A stretch of 64,000 bases of DNA from Tetracladium setigerum (taxonomy: Eukaryota > Ascomycota > Leotiomycetes > Helotiales): NCBI GenBank assembly GCA_031472005.1, contig PZJY01000005.1, positions 1,922,001 through 1,986,000 of the forward strand. The letters are read 5' to 3'. Below, piece by piece: positions 34,533 to 46,984 of this stretch. The notes beneath the pieces are model-generated. The model was not told the DNA's origin and made no database searches. It saw nothing but the letters and a program-made list of their open reading frames with translations. The position numbers were made by a program, and so were the translations under genes. The number at the start of each line of letters is the position of its first letter. Within the stretch, counting starts at the first letter, position 1.

Positions 34533-37500
34533 ATGCCCTCCGTTGCAGACAAGACAACACCCACCATGTCTACTTCAAAGGAAAACCAGAACAGCGCAAA
34601 GGTTCTTGATGAACTGATGGCAAAGTTGAGCATCTCCAAGGCCCAGGAAGATATCAACGCCGCTGCTCACAACTTGAGTGTCTTCATCAACGGAGACATC
34701 GAGACCAAGACTGCCCCAACCCAGTAAGTAACATTTGGCGCAATCCCCCATTCGACGAGTGCAGCGCTTCATCTGCCAGTCTGCCAAATCTCCAGATCTC
34801 ATCTTGTGCTCTCTCTCTTTTTGTGCGAGAGCCAGAGGAGATCTGTCGTTAGTCGTGGCAAAATCGGTGTGCACATCGATTTTTTTTTTCCTCCCTCAGC
34901 GCCTAAGCAAATTCTAACTCCGACTTTCAACAGAACCGTCGCAGCCCTCCAGAAGGCTCTTGCCAGCAAGAAGGATGCCAACGCCCGCGAGCGTGCTCTC
35001 AATGCCATCCAGGCTATTGCTGAGCATGCCGACACCTCCGCCGCCGTAGAGCCATACTTCGTCGTCCTCCTGCCATCTGTCCTCGCCGCTGTGGGTGACA
35101 AGATCCCAGCCGTCAAGACTGCCGCTCAAGCAGCTGCTTTGAGCATCATCAAGGCTGCTAATGCCAACGCCGTCAAGGCTCTCCTCCCACCGATCATCAA
35201 CTCTATCCTTACCGCACAAAAATGGCAAGAGAAGATCACCGGTCTTACCCTCATCGAGGCTCTCGTTGAGTCCTCCCCTCTACAACTCGCCCTCCGCGTT
35301 CCAGATTTGATCCCAGTCGTTTCCGAATCGATGTGGGACACCAAGCCTGAGGTCAAGAAAATGGCATACGGTACAATGGAGAAGGTCTGCGGACTTATCG
35401 TCAACAAGGATATTGAGCGTTTCATTCCCGAACTCATCAAGTGTATCTCCAAGCCAGAGAACGTCCCAGAGACCGTTCACTTGCTCGGTGCTACCACTTT
35501 CGTTACTGATGTCCACGAGCCAACTTTGGCTATCATGGTTCCTCTTTTGGATCGTGGTCTCGCTGAGCGTGAGACTGCCATCAAGCGAAAGGCTGCCGTT
35601 ATTGTTGACAACATGTGCAAGCTTGTTGAGGACCCCAACATTGTTGCCGCTTTCTTGCCAAAGTTGATGCCCGGTCTTACCAAGAACTACGAGAATTTGG
35701 CTGATCCAGAAGCTCGTGAGAAGACCAAGCAAGGTCTTGACACCCTTGTCCGTGTTGGTGCCGTTGTTGACGGCAAGATCCCCGAGGTTTCCCACGCTGG
35801 TGATATCGCTACTGTCGCCGCTATCCTCAAGGATATTCTCTCCGCAAAGCACAAGGAGGCTGTCACCAAGTTCGAGCCTGCCATTGAGTACGTCTCCGCC
35901 ATTGCCGGTCAACTCATTGATGAGAAGGACGCCGATAGCTTCAACTGGGCTACTGCTTTGAAGGCATATATCGCTGCTATCATTGGCGAGGCTGATGCTG
36001 CAAGCGTTGTTGACGCTCTCCGAAAGCGTGCTTCTCCTCTCGCCGAGGCCGAAGATGCTGAGGAGGCCGACGACGAGGAGGGTGAAGATCTTTGCAACTG
36101 CACATTCAACTTGGCTTATGGTGCCAAGATTCTGCTCAATCAAACACATCTCCGTCTCAAGCGTGGCCAGCGATACGGTCTCTGCGGTCCTAACGGATCC
36201 GGAAAGTCTACCCTTATGCGAGCCATCAACAACGAGCAAGTCGAGGGTTTCCCCAAGAAGTCCGAGGTCAAGACCGTGTTCGTCGAGCACGATCTCGATT
36301 CCGAGGATACTGAGATGACCACCATTGACTGGACCATGAAGAAGTTGGCTGAAGTTGGCATCACCACCTCCCGTGAGGATGTCGTTAAGCAACTCTCTGA
36401 ATTCGGTTTCAACGAGAGCATGACCTCCAACTTGATCACCGCACTTTCTGGTGGATGGAAGATGAAGTTGGCTCTTGCCCGTGCCGTCTTCGAGGCCCCT
36501 GATATTCTTCTCCTTGATGAGCCTACCAACCACTTGGATGTCAAGAACGTCAAGTGGCTCGAGGATTACCTCAAGAACTCTCCCTGCACATCCATCATCG
36601 TCTCCCACGACTCTGGCTTCCTCGACAACGTTTGCCAGCACATCATCCACTACGAACGATTCAAGCTTAAGCGTTACCGTGGTAATCTTCAAGAATTCGT
36701 CAAGAAGTGCCCATCTGCCAAGTCATACTACGAGCTCGGTGCTTCCGAGATTGAGTTCAAGTTCCCAGAGCCCGGTTTCCTCGAGGGTGTGAAGACAAAG
36801 GCCAAGGCCATTGTTCGTGTGTCCAAGATGACCTTCCAATACCCTGGTACACCAAAGCCACAAATTTCGGATATCAGTTTCCAATGTTCATTGGGATCTC
36901 GTATTGCCGTCATTGGACCCAACGGTGCCGGAAAGTCTACTCTCATCAATGTCCTCACTGGTGAACTCATCCCAACTTCCGGTGATGTCTACACTCACGA
37001 GAACATCCGTATCGCTTACATCAAACAACACGCTTTCGCCCATATTGATCACCACTTGGAGAAGACTCCTTCCGAGTACATCCAATGGCGTTTCCAGACT
37101 GGTGAAGATCGTGAAACCATGGATCGTGCCAACAAGATTGTGACCGACGAGGATGAGAAGGCTATGGACAAGATCTACAAGGTCGAGGGCTCTCAACGTC
37201 GTGTTATTGGTATCCACTCCCGTCGTAAGTTCAAGAACTCTTACGAGTACGAGTGTTCGTTCGCTCTCGGAGAGAACGTTGGCTTGAAGAACGAGAGATG
37301 GACTCCTATGATGACCGCCGATAACGCCTGGATTCCCCGAACTGAGATCATGGCATCCCATCAAAAGATGGTTGCTGAGGTCGATCAAAAGGAGGCTCTT
37401 GCCAGCGGTCAATTCAGACCTTTGGTCCGAAAGGAAATCGAGGCTCACGGTGCCAACTTCGGTCTCGATGCCGAGTTGATCTCTCACTCCCGTATGTTGG

Positions 37501-38049
37501 GTCTTTCCGGTGGTCAACGTGTCAAGGTTGTCTTGGCTGCCTGCTCGTGGCAACGTCCTCACTTGATCGTTCTTGATGAGCCTACCAACTATCTCGATCG
37601 TGACTCTCTCGGAGCTTTGTCCAAGGCTCTTAAGGCATTCGAGGGTGGTGTTATCATCATTACTCACTCTTCCGAATTCACCAAGGATTTGACTGAGGAA
37701 GTCTGGGCTGTCGTGTAAGTTTCCTCTGTTTCCTTTTGTTGATGATTTTACTAATTCATTCTCTAGTGACGGTAAGATGACTCCTTCGGGCCACAACTGG
37801 GTCAGTGGACAAGGTAGCGGACCTAGACTCAAGGGTGACGATGATGATGAGGAGGACAAATTTGATGCCATGGGCAACAAGATTGTGTCGACCAAGAAGG
37901 CAAAGAAGCTTACATCTGCCGAGCTGTAAGTTCTCTCCATCACCCTCCCAATAATTCCCTGCTAACACCATCACAGTCGTAAGAAGAAGAAGGATCGTAT
38001 GGCACGCCGCAAGCGAGGTGAGGAGGTCTTCACGGATGAGGACGAATAG
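34533..38049 (+). CDS. Translation elongation factor 3 (eEF3)
   Basis: Exons 34533-34723, 34934-37714, 37767-37925 and 37977-38049 give 1067 residues; the family is about 1045-1060. The N-terminal ~320 residues form HEAT repeats. Two ABC cassettes follow: Walker A GPNGSGKST near residue 482 with signature LSGGWKMKLALARA and LLLDEPTNHLD, and Walker A GPNGAGKST near 725 with LSGGQRVKVV and VLDEPTNYLD. The chromodomain-like insertion between Walker A and signature of the second cassette is present. The C-terminus is lysine-rich (RKKKKDRMARRKRGEE), which contacts the ribosome. eEF3 is a fungal-specific ATPase that helps tRNA release from the E site and translocation. A second ATG (34566) is a possible alternative start. 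Strong codon bias, typical of very highly expressed genes, produces long antisense ORFs that are not genes. Confidence 0.98.
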
Positions 38050-38825
38050 ATATGTAATTTGGAGGTGGGGAGGTGGACTGTAGCATGGACGGGGCAAAAA
38101 CTATGAATCTTTCTTCGGGATTGGCTCCCGTAGTTGGCGTATCCTTCGGCGTTATCTCAAAATGTGTTTTTCTCGTTTTACTGGTCTTCAGCAGACTAGA
38201 AGATAGATCAATATAGACACTTTATCTTGCAATATTCAAGCAGCGTCTCTGTGTGATAAATCTCCGAATTAATAAGAGTAAAACACGTATCACTCAGAAG
38301 AGTTACCTCGGTGTTGATGTACCAAAGAGGAAGATACCAATTGATTCCTGGAAGAATTGTATTGCACAACCATGGAATCTCAACGGCCAGAACTGCTGTT
38401 GAGGGAGCGAAAAGACATTGCTGGCCGGAGGGCATGTGACTTAATCGTCGGAGACATATAATGTATCCAGTATTCCCAGTTCTGACTGGAGTGACACTGA
38501 AGAAGTACTTGACTTTCAGTTGAGCAGGGTAATTCATAGAAAGTCGAAACGTACCTATGTACTGTACCTATGTATATGAAGAAACGAAATATAACACGTG
38601 ATATGCATTTGCCATTGAGTTTTCTGCCAAGGTCATAGCCCCCCGTGCAGTGGTGCGTCCTCGGAACAGAATTGCACGTCCCAGTGACCAGTGACCCGCC
38701 GTATCCATCCCATCTCCATCTCTTTCCCTTCTGCCCGATATATTTCCCTCTCCCACAACAAACTTGACATCAACTCTCTCCCTCACCACCACAACCACCT
38801 CCTCCTCCACATCACAACCATCAAT
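38050..38825. other. Intergenic, eEF3 / malate dehydrogenase
   Basis: About 780 bases holding the eEF3 3' end and the malate dehydrogenase promoter. The last ~100 bases are C/T-rich leader. No gene seen. Confidence 0.6.
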
Positions 38826-40279
38826 ATGTTTGCTGCACGCCGATCATTAACTGGTGCTCTCCAGAGCCGGGCTTTCTCTGCCTCTGCTCGCGACGTAAGT
38901 CTACTGTTTATTTTCTTTTTCCCTGCAAAAGCTGTTTTGCTGGGCTGTCAGCGCCCTCGCATGAGAAGAGCTTCCACCCCGAGCCAAAAGCATTGGAAGA
39001 GAGTACAGTAGCTTGCAGATGGATTGGCCGGTCTGCCAATAGAATTGGAAGCTTCAATGGCTGTAGATGCGTTGTTCAGGATACCTCGGGGATGATTTGG
39101 GATGTCTATTGACAACTCCGGATGGGAGGAAGGAGATGAACATCAGCTAACGACGGCATCACACAGCTCTCTAAAGTCACAGTTCTCGGCGCTGCCGGTG
39201 GAATTGGACAACCTCTCTCCCTCCTTTTGAAGCTCAACCCACGGTAATTCTATTCTTTTCCCATCCGACGGACTCTTGCTGAATTACAAAAAGTGTCACC
39301 GAGCTCGCCCTTTACGACATCCGAGGAGGCCCAGGTTCGTACCACCACTCCACCAGATGAAGAACCCGATCCTAACATCTTCCAGGTGTCGCCGCAGATA
39401 TCTCCCACATTAACACTGCCTCCAACGTTAAGGGTTATGACCCAACACCAAGTGGCCTTGCCGCCGCTCTCAAGGGTGCCGAAATTGTCCTCATCCCAGC
39501 TGGTGTCCCCGAAAGCCAGGAATGACCCGTGACGATCTTTTCAACACCAATGCCTCCATTGTTCGCGACCTCGCAAAGGCCGCCGCCGAGTCTGCCCCAA
39601 ATGCCAATATCCTCGTCATTGCCAACCCTGTTAACAGCACCGTCCCAATCGTTGCCGAGATCTTCAAGGCCAAGGGAGTTTACAACCCAAAGAAGCTCTT
39701 TGGTGTCACTACTCTTGACGTTGTCCGCGCTTCCCGATTCGTTTCCGAGATCAAGAAGACCGACCCAGTTGACGAGAACATTGTCGTTGTTGGAGGTCAC
39801 TCCGGTGTCACCATCGTCCCTCTCTTCTCGCAATCTTCCCACCCAGATCTCGTCGGTAACGCAGACTTGCTCAAGCGTGTTCAATTCGGTGGTGATGAGG
39901 TTGTTCAAGCTAAGGATGGTGCTGGATCTGCTACTCTCTCTATGGCCATGGCTGGTGCCCGTTTCGCCGAGAGCTTGTTGAAGGCCGCTCAAGGAGAGAA
40001 GGGTGTTGTTGAGCCAACCTTTGTTGACTCTCCTCTCTTCAAGGACCAAGGTGTTGATTTCTTCGCCAGCCAAGTTGAGTTGGGACCAAACGGTGCTGAG
40101 AAGATTTTGCCTATTGGCAAGATCACCGCAGAGGAGCAAAAGTTGGTTGATGCCTGCTTGGAGGATTTGAAGAAGGTAAGCACCCCCCAATTCTCCTTTC
40201 TTATTTTTAAATCTAATGCCTTTGTCTCCAGAACATCAACAAGGGTGTTTCATTCGTTGCAGCGAACCCCGGCAAATAA
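38826..40279 (+). CDS. Mitochondrial malate dehydrogenase, one single-base frame break
   Basis: Exons 38826-38894, 39167-39243, 39294-39334, 39386-40175 and 40232-40279. The first exon encodes an arginine-rich mitochondrial presequence (MFAARRSLTGALQSRAFS). The Rossmann NAD site VLGAAGGIGQP, the conserved NPVNSTVPI and GVTTLDVVRA, and the catalytic GGHSG are present; the end is FVAANPGK. Malate dehydrogenase interconverts malate and oxaloacetate in the TCA cycle. At 39507-39510 the frame breaks: after IPAGVP the sequence reads GAAAGCCAG in the old frame and stops at TGA 39523, whereas the universal active-site segment RKPGMTRDDLF continues in the next frame. Exactly one C is missing from a four-C run. 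With that base the protein would be 341 residues, the normal size. As this gene is essential in respiration and normally single-copy for the mitochondrion, a sequence error is much more likely than loss. Confidence 0.95.
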
Positions 40280-41236
40280 GTAACTCATATAATGGTATCG
40301 GCTGGGAGGCGTAACGGATGATGGTTGGACTGAACGGTTGAACGATCCCTTGAACGAACGAAAGCACGAATCGGAGACCACACTTTTGCATTCTTGGTAG
40401 AATTGAGCCTTGCTTTTGTAATCCATGTATCAAAATTTCTATATTCCCCCGACTATCAAAAGTTCTTCTCCACTCTGGCTTCAATTTCATCTTTGAATAA
40501 CGCGTGACGTCTTTCAAGGGTTTTCTTGCTTTCTTTGGAAGCTTTTCATGTCTCATCACGATTGCTCACCCCAAGTAAACATGTAGGGACCTAGGTGAGC
40601 ACCACACGCTCCGAGCCAAATTCAGAGGTTGGTGGGGGTGGGAATCGCTCGTAGGGAGTAAGGCATACCCTTCCCAATCCGAAATCCGTTCGTAGCGTGG
40701 GTATAAAACCCCTCCCCCTTCGAGATCAGATTCCTCGCGGCCTACGTCCTCCATTTCGACAACCTCAGTTTGTTGGACTTCACACCTGAAAACAGCACCT
40801 TTTCATCTGAGCTTGATTGATTGAATCTCTGGATTTGAGTCCCACGCACAAGTCGTATAACTGCAACTGATCGATGAAGTAGACTCATCGTTTCCTCATT
40901 CCTTTACATTTAGTTAAGCTCATCATGCCTACCCATCATTATTTCTTCAAAGGCCCAAACAATCCCCACGGATTTGTCAGCCTGTGGTATTCCTAGGTTA
41001 AGAAATTTCAAAAACATGTAAAACCCATCCAGAATAGCTCCTAGACCATAACAATGATGGCCATCCAGCAAAAAGGACCAAGAAAGGTATCCGGGGGACT
41101 GATGCATGCAGCATCAAATGCTCGGGTTTGCAGGATGCACGTAGGATGTAGGTAGAACGCAGCTGGATTGAGTTTGCACTCAAAACTAGCCTAGGTACCT
41201 GCCTAGGGTAGGTAGGTAGCCACCGGAGAGGAGCAA

Positions 41237-41281
<45 letters not shown>

Positions 41282-41645
41282 TTAGGTCTTGAAAAAGAAA
41301 AATCTTTACTGTGTGGGGCATGATAGTTGACGAAAAGTCTAAGATCAAGGCGTCGTCGGTTTCAGAGGATTGTAAACTTGCAGACAGAAGGAAGAAAGGC
41401 GAGAAGTTGAAATCGAAGATAACGTAGCTAGGATTTTTTGGGAGTGAAACCTCAAGTAGTATTTGTGTGTTCACTATGAGTCCCTCGGCTGTTAGTGTAT
41501 AGTGCTTCTTCTTGCTTCTTATTATTGAAACGGCCTGCCCTTCCTCCCTCTCAGACTTCCCCCTCCTCCTACCCAATCCAACTTCGTGAACGTCGTAAAT
41601 CGTAGATCAGAATTCCATCAAAATGATAGGTATATCTTGATCATA
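40280..41645. other. Convergent intergenic region with hexanucleotide repeat
   Basis: About 1.4 kb between the 3' ends of malate dehydrogenase (+) and GMF (-). It contains the GCAGGA repeat and short CTAGGTAGG-like direct repeats near 41190-41220. No gene is supported. Confidence 0.55.
41231..41278. repeat. (GAGCAG)n hexanucleotide repeat
   Basis: About eight near-perfect units of GAGCAG between two converging genes. Noncoding. Confidence 0.9.
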
Positions 41646-42268
41646 TTATGTGGTAGCTCCCAATTTCTCGGGAATCTCATCCAGATCCTCTGCGGAGTCT
41701 ATTTCGAAAACCTTTCCAACCTCAGCCGTATTCCTCATCAATTCCTTTGCGCCCGCGTACAACATCCTAAGTGCAGCATTGCATGTGACTGGTAGATAGT
41801 AGAGAAGGACATATGGGACTGACAGTCGTCCCGAAGACTGGAAGAGTCGAGTGGTTAATTATGTTTGATTTGTGAGTAGGCTCTGCTTACCAGGGTGACG
41901 GGATAGCTAAGTAGCACAAATCGAGGAGCATGATCTGGCAGATCTTCTCCAATGTCCGCAAGGTTCTTGTAGACAGTTTTTTCCTCGTCCTGCTTGATCT
42001 CGAGTGTCTCTTTGTCAATCATATCTAGCGTCTGTCAGATTCGTCCAACAGGGCTAGTAGCACGATGGCCAGTTACAAAGGGGTGCAAATGGGAGACGAA
42101 CATACAGATCACAGCTTGAGGATCATTAGACCTTGATGTTCCCAAGCGGAACTTGCGGAGATGGTCCTTGGTCTCCTGGGAGAATGTGTATAGTCGCGAC
42201 TCGGAAGACTAGTAGGGAAGTCAGCGGAGGAAATCAACTGTCAGGTTAATAAGTGGTAATCCTACCAT
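41646..42268 (-). CDS. Glia maturation factor homologue (GMF/Aim7), ADF-H domain
   Basis: Four exons on the minus strand, none long enough to stand out alone: 42268-42266 (just the ATG), 42208-42106, 42024-41891 and 41837-41646, with introns of 57, 81 and 53 nt. They join in frame to 143 residues. The N-terminus SSESRLYTFSQETKDHLRKF, the middle APRFVLLSYPVTL and VPYVLLYYLPVTC, and the end RMLYAGAKELMRNTAEVGKV are the GMF version of the ADF/cofilin homology fold. GMF proteins do not sever actin directly; they bind Arp2/3 complex, prune branches and inhibit nucleation at actin patches. The tail is acidic, as usual. The gene is divergent from the phospholipase D-like gene. The ATG-only first exon follows the pattern GTAGGA...CTAG and is the only way to obtain an in-frame start. 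Confidence 0.93.
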
Positions 42269-43098
42269 GATTCCGTTTGCGGTCTACTTCAAGGAGAGTA
42301 CCCAGATGTATACTTTTGTGACGACTTGTTCGTCGGAAGTCTTCTTTTTTCTTTTCTCTCTCAAGAAGCTTTCTCACAAAAAGGAAGGGAAGTTTTGGAG
42401 AGGTTCTGCAGTCGCACTCACCCCCTCCATCGTCCCACCCACCCCGCCGGTGAGCTTGGTATGGCTTGCTTAGTCATGTCATTACTGGCCGTTTAAGCGT
42501 TTAGGCTTTTAGCCGCACTTCTCCAACGTCAACGTCGTCATCTTTAGTGTCAAAAAAACATGCTTTTGCAAGCCATCCGAATATCTTTGTGGTGTTGCGC
42601 CCTTTTCTATCTCTTGGCTGCCGGTTGAGTTTCGTCTCATTATTATGGAATTGTTGTACAAGTTTTGTATTTGTTCCTATGCAAGTACGAGTATACCAGT
42701 TGTCATGATGGTATCTTTTTCTTTCCTCATGTGTTGGTTTTCCTTTTACATCATCATCTTCTCCTCACAACCATAACCAACATGCCCTTCCAAAATGTTA
42801 ACAGATCAATCAAGATCTCTACTGCACTTGTCCATCTTTTTTCTAGGCTTGACGAATTTTCATACTTTCTGGGAGCTTGTCTTGGCCAAAGCTTGGCCGA
42901 AGACCCGGTTGACCCATGTCGGAAAGCCGTCATCGTTCTTCCACATCTTCTTGAGTGGTCCAAATCAACTTCTCTAGTACCAAGGACGCGACAGCAAAGG
43001 ATCTCGGCATCCAAAATCTCCAAGTGTCTTGGTGAAGCTGCCAACCTCTATTTTAGATTGCTTATAACTTGCCTGTTCATCCGCTTTACCCATTCACC
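42269..43098. other. Divergent promoter region GMF / PLD-like
   Basis: About 830 bases. ORFs on both strands (for example 42754-43044 minus) have no recognisable motif. Several upstream ATGs precede the PLD-like start, so its 5' end is uncertain. Confidence 0.5.
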
Positions 43099-46000
43099 AT
43101 GTCTGTCTTCCAAGTACTTGAATCTCTCGTTGGCTTTTTCATCCAGTTTTTTGTTATATTTCCATATAGTGCCATCACTATCCCGAGACAGCAATTACTA
43201 CTCCCCAGGGATTCCAAAGAATCAAAAACTTTGTCCAAAAAAGAAAAGATCATGATTTCTGAGAAAGTGTACAACTTGTGCACCGGCACTGAGAGTGTGT
43301 CCGGCTTGCTAGCGAAAGATCCAACGCTAGCTCCACAGGATGCGTGGAAGCAGTTGTATCGAGAATCGCCAATTGGTGAGGAGGAGAGCGTTTCAACTGC
43401 CAAAGCAAATAGGGACGAAATCACGCCCGAAGATTTGCAAAGAGCTCGGGACTGCGGAAAATGGGGACCAACAGAGCCAAGTGATCTGTTTCTCAGAGTG
43501 AGTTTTCCCACATCAAAGGTGGTCAGAATTGAGCCAATTGACTTTGTAGATTTATCACGATGCTATTTGTACAATAGATAGAAGTGTCAGCGGCTGTATG
43601 GTCAGCCCGTCGTTGATGGGGAGCTATGGAGTGATCCCATTGACAATAATTTCCGTGTAAGTGTCTACTTTATCGGTTTCGAGAGATATTCTGACTTGTG
43701 CTAAAGCGTTCCGGATATCATGAGACACATGTCAAATCTCATTGTTCGAGCTGAGAAAGAAGTCATCCTTGCCACAAATTACTGGCAGAACTCTGTGGCG
43801 TCAAAGTATATCACCAACGCCATGAGAGAGCTTTCCAAGCGAGCTGGCGAACGAGGCGAAAGGATTGTATTCAAACTTGAATATGACCGAGGTGCTGTTA
43901 AACAAGTCATTGGTAACCATTACGTGGTATCAGAAAAAGAGTACCTTGGAAAAGCTGTGGCACTCCCAGCACCCGAAGATATTCCTTATATCGACCTCCA
44001 AGTCATCAACTATCATCGGCCTATGCTTGGAACCTTCCATTGCAAGTATATGGTTGTGGACAGGAAGTATGCGGTTCTTCAGAGCAACAATATCCAGGAC
44101 AATGATAATATGGAGATGATGACCCACTTGGAGGGACCAATTGTGGATAGTTTGTACGACATGGCATTATTGTCTTGGGCCAAAAAGTTGGAACCGCCTT
44201 TGCCTAGCCATAACTCACCAGCTGCAAATGGAGGAATTGGAGGTGATGATAAAAAAGTGCAAACAGAGAACATGAAACAGAAGGAAATCGAAAAGCCCAT
44301 CGCTACGAATGGAACAACAGCGGAAGCATACGCCTATCGACCTCGTGATGTCTACCAAAAGCAGACCAACGAAGCTGACGAGATAAGGGATTCGGTAAAA
44401 CCTGTTGGCCCCAGCGATACAAATGGTGCGCTGCGACCTGAACATGTAACTCCACACGAAGCAGTCCAGAAAGAGCAAGATCCCACAAACAGCAACCCAG
44501 AAGACTTCAATAATACAGATGGCACCAAACCCAAAAACTTCGGCCACGTTGAGATTCTACAAGAGAACGTCAGGGCAATAGCTACCACTGGGGATGCCGA
44601 ACATGTTGGCAAAACCCGCGAGCAAGATCAGAAAGACGGTCCTCTGGGACATCCTGTTCAACGAGCCACCCAAGCTATGTCCGAAAAGCAAACGAAAGAA
44701 AACGGGGTCTCGACTCAACAAGGAATAAGTACTGACACAAGAGCAAGAGACTTTTTCAACTCCCACCATCAAGAAACCTCCGAGTCTCAAATCCTTCATC
44801 CTCTACCATCTCCAGATCACGAACCTCTCCCAGAACATACCACAGACGACCCTCACTACGATATCGACATCGCCGGAGAAGTCGCAAGAGTTCAAACCGC
44901 CGTCTCCCCCTCTCCATCAGAGAGCAGAATGCAAGCCGTAACCCGCCACCTCAACCATACCAAAAACCCTGATTTCCCTAGCAATGCGCCCGAATGTTTA
45001 CCAGGCGAAGAAATGACACCTTACATCCCACACTCCACAACGAAGCCCATTCCTATTGCCATGGTTTGTCGTGAACCATACGGCACGCCCAACCACAGAT
45101 CAGTTTACAATCCCCAAAATGAAGCGTGGCTAAGCGCGCTACGAAATGCGAAGAAGAATGTTTTCATTCAAAGTCCAACGCTGAATGCGGAGCCTTTGGT
45201 GCCTGCGATTGTGGAGGCGTGTGAGAGGGGCGTGGATGTATATTGTTATATTTGTTTGGGGTATAATGATACTGTAAGTTCTCTTCATCGCTATTTCCAA
45301 CTACTACTACTCTTCCAAAAAGCAACCCGTATAAGATTTACGAAATTAACCATGACCGACTGACTAAAATATGATAACAGGGCGAACTCCTCCCATGCAA
45401 GGCGGAACCAACGAAATGGTCGCTCACCAACTCTACAACACACTCACGCCCTCGGCACGTCAAAGGCTACACTACTTCTTCTACATCGGCAAAGACCAAA
45501 CTGCACCCATCGTAGCCAAGCTCAAGAAGCGAGATTGCCATATCAAAGTCATGATTGTGGATGAGAGGATCGGCATTCAGGGGAATGGAAATATGGATAC
45601 GCAGAGCTGGTTTCATAGTCAGGAGATTAATGTGATGTTTGAGAGTGAGGAGGTGTGTGGCGCTTGGATTGATGGGTTGAGGAGGAACCAGAATACGCAT
45701 CTGTAGTAAGTGTTTTCTTGTCTTTAATTTTCTTTCGTGTTTGCTTTTTTCACATTCTCTGCTTCATTCCCTCTTTTTCATCTTTGTCCATATTTTTTGT
45801 AAGAGTCGATACTGATACAAACACTTCTTCACAGTGGCGAAGTAAGCAAAGAAGATGGCATATGGAAAGATGACGAGGGCCAAGAAGCAAAGGGCGTAAT
45901 TGGAGTTGATCCAGGCAGATTTTCATGGTACGTAACAAACAAAACACAAGCTCTCACTGTGCTCTACCTACTCCTTTCTCCTTTCCCACCAAAAACCCCA

Positions 46001-46118
46001 TCTTAATTTGATTCTTTGGGAAAATCATCAGCCTGACTTATACCTTCCGTTCCAATAATATAGGTTGAAAGGATTTGCTGGCGCTATTAATAGGGTCAGA
46101 GGAACGGGAGACTTTTAG
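43099..46118 (+). CDS. Phospholipase D-like protein with two HKD motifs, one frame break
   Basis: Exons 43099-43497, 43550-43656, 43707-45273, 45381-45705, 45835-45927 and 46064-46118, about 848 residues expected. Start 43099 or 43252 (MISEKVYNLCT, which resembles family starts) cannot be decided. First catalytic motif HCKYMVVD with QSNNIQDNDN; second HIKVMIVD with IQGNGNMDTQSW. Both H-x-K-x4-D sets are complete, so phosphodiesterase activity is plausible; this is the short fungal PLD-like class without PX/PH domains. Between them is a ~250-residue hydrophilic, probably disordered insert. In exon 4 the text reads GGC GAA CTC CTC CCA TG, giving GELLP, but the continuing family block QGGTNEMVAHQLYN is in the next frame: one base seems missing at about 45394-45398. 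In the old frame a stop follows ~45 codons on. Otherwise all junctions are in phase. Confidence 0.88.
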
Positions 46119-46984
46119 GATATCTACATTGATTCGATTTGGATATCTATTTATTGATTTGGATATATGTATGTGGGGGGGCATGTAGTATCTGAATGAT
46201 GAAGTTCTTCCTTCTTTCAATCCGCTTACTATAGTGCAAATGATTTCCTCTCATAGTGAGTGCATAACATCAATCAACAATTCCTTTTTGAGTATCCGAA
46301 GATTACAACATAAATTAGATCATCGATGTACTTTGAATTTGTGCAATGTCTTAAGCCACGGAATATAAATCGTTGAAACAAACTCTCTTGTGTCGTCCAC
46401 CATTTGTAACAAAGGCAAACCGGCTGTTATCGCAAGAGAGCAAGGCTAAACAAAAATTTTCACACTTCCCACTCTCAAAATCGGCAATTCTTTCTAGAGA
46501 ATATCCTCGGCAAATCATCCATTTCTTTCACATCTACAAATGGTTTGTTTTGACCTGAGTACACACACAAATCCCACATCATCATCAAGATCATCAAGAT
46601 ACACCAGTGTCGTCATACACTCACACAACCACACACATAAACTCACTATGCCCCTTTCCCTTTTCTTTTTCACATCTTTCCCCCCAAAAACACCATCCCA
46701 AATGCAAAAAGCCACTGCACGAAAACACAATCCGGGTCCATGGACTCAGCGGATTATAAACTCAATCATGCCTTCCCGAGATTTCCTTCCTTCCAGTATC
46801 GATCGACAAAGATCAAATAACATGCTGATGCTGAACACCCCAATCTAGGAGGGGGCGTGTCTCCTCCACCAAAACAAAAACGCCGAACCCTGATGCCGCT
46901 AAGTAAAACAAGACGCTTTGCATGTTCCCAAATATGCCGACCATTCCTTTCCATTTGTCTTGCCTTCTTTCCTATGTATCCCGT
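46119..46984. other. Convergent intergenic region PLD-like / GPCR
   Basis: About 870 bases of 3' flank. ORF 46540-46848 is low complexity (CACACA, CATCAT) and not gene-like. Confidence 0.6.

Noticed and set aside
35280..37943. Two long minus-strand ORFs (470 and 351 codons) inside eEF3
   Set aside because: They are antisense shadows produced by the strong codon bias of eEF3; they lack motifs and lie exactly opposite conserved eEF3 domains.
39435..40190. 251-codon minus-strand ORF opposite malate dehydrogenase
   Set aside because: Antisense shadow of a highly expressed gene; no independent evidence.
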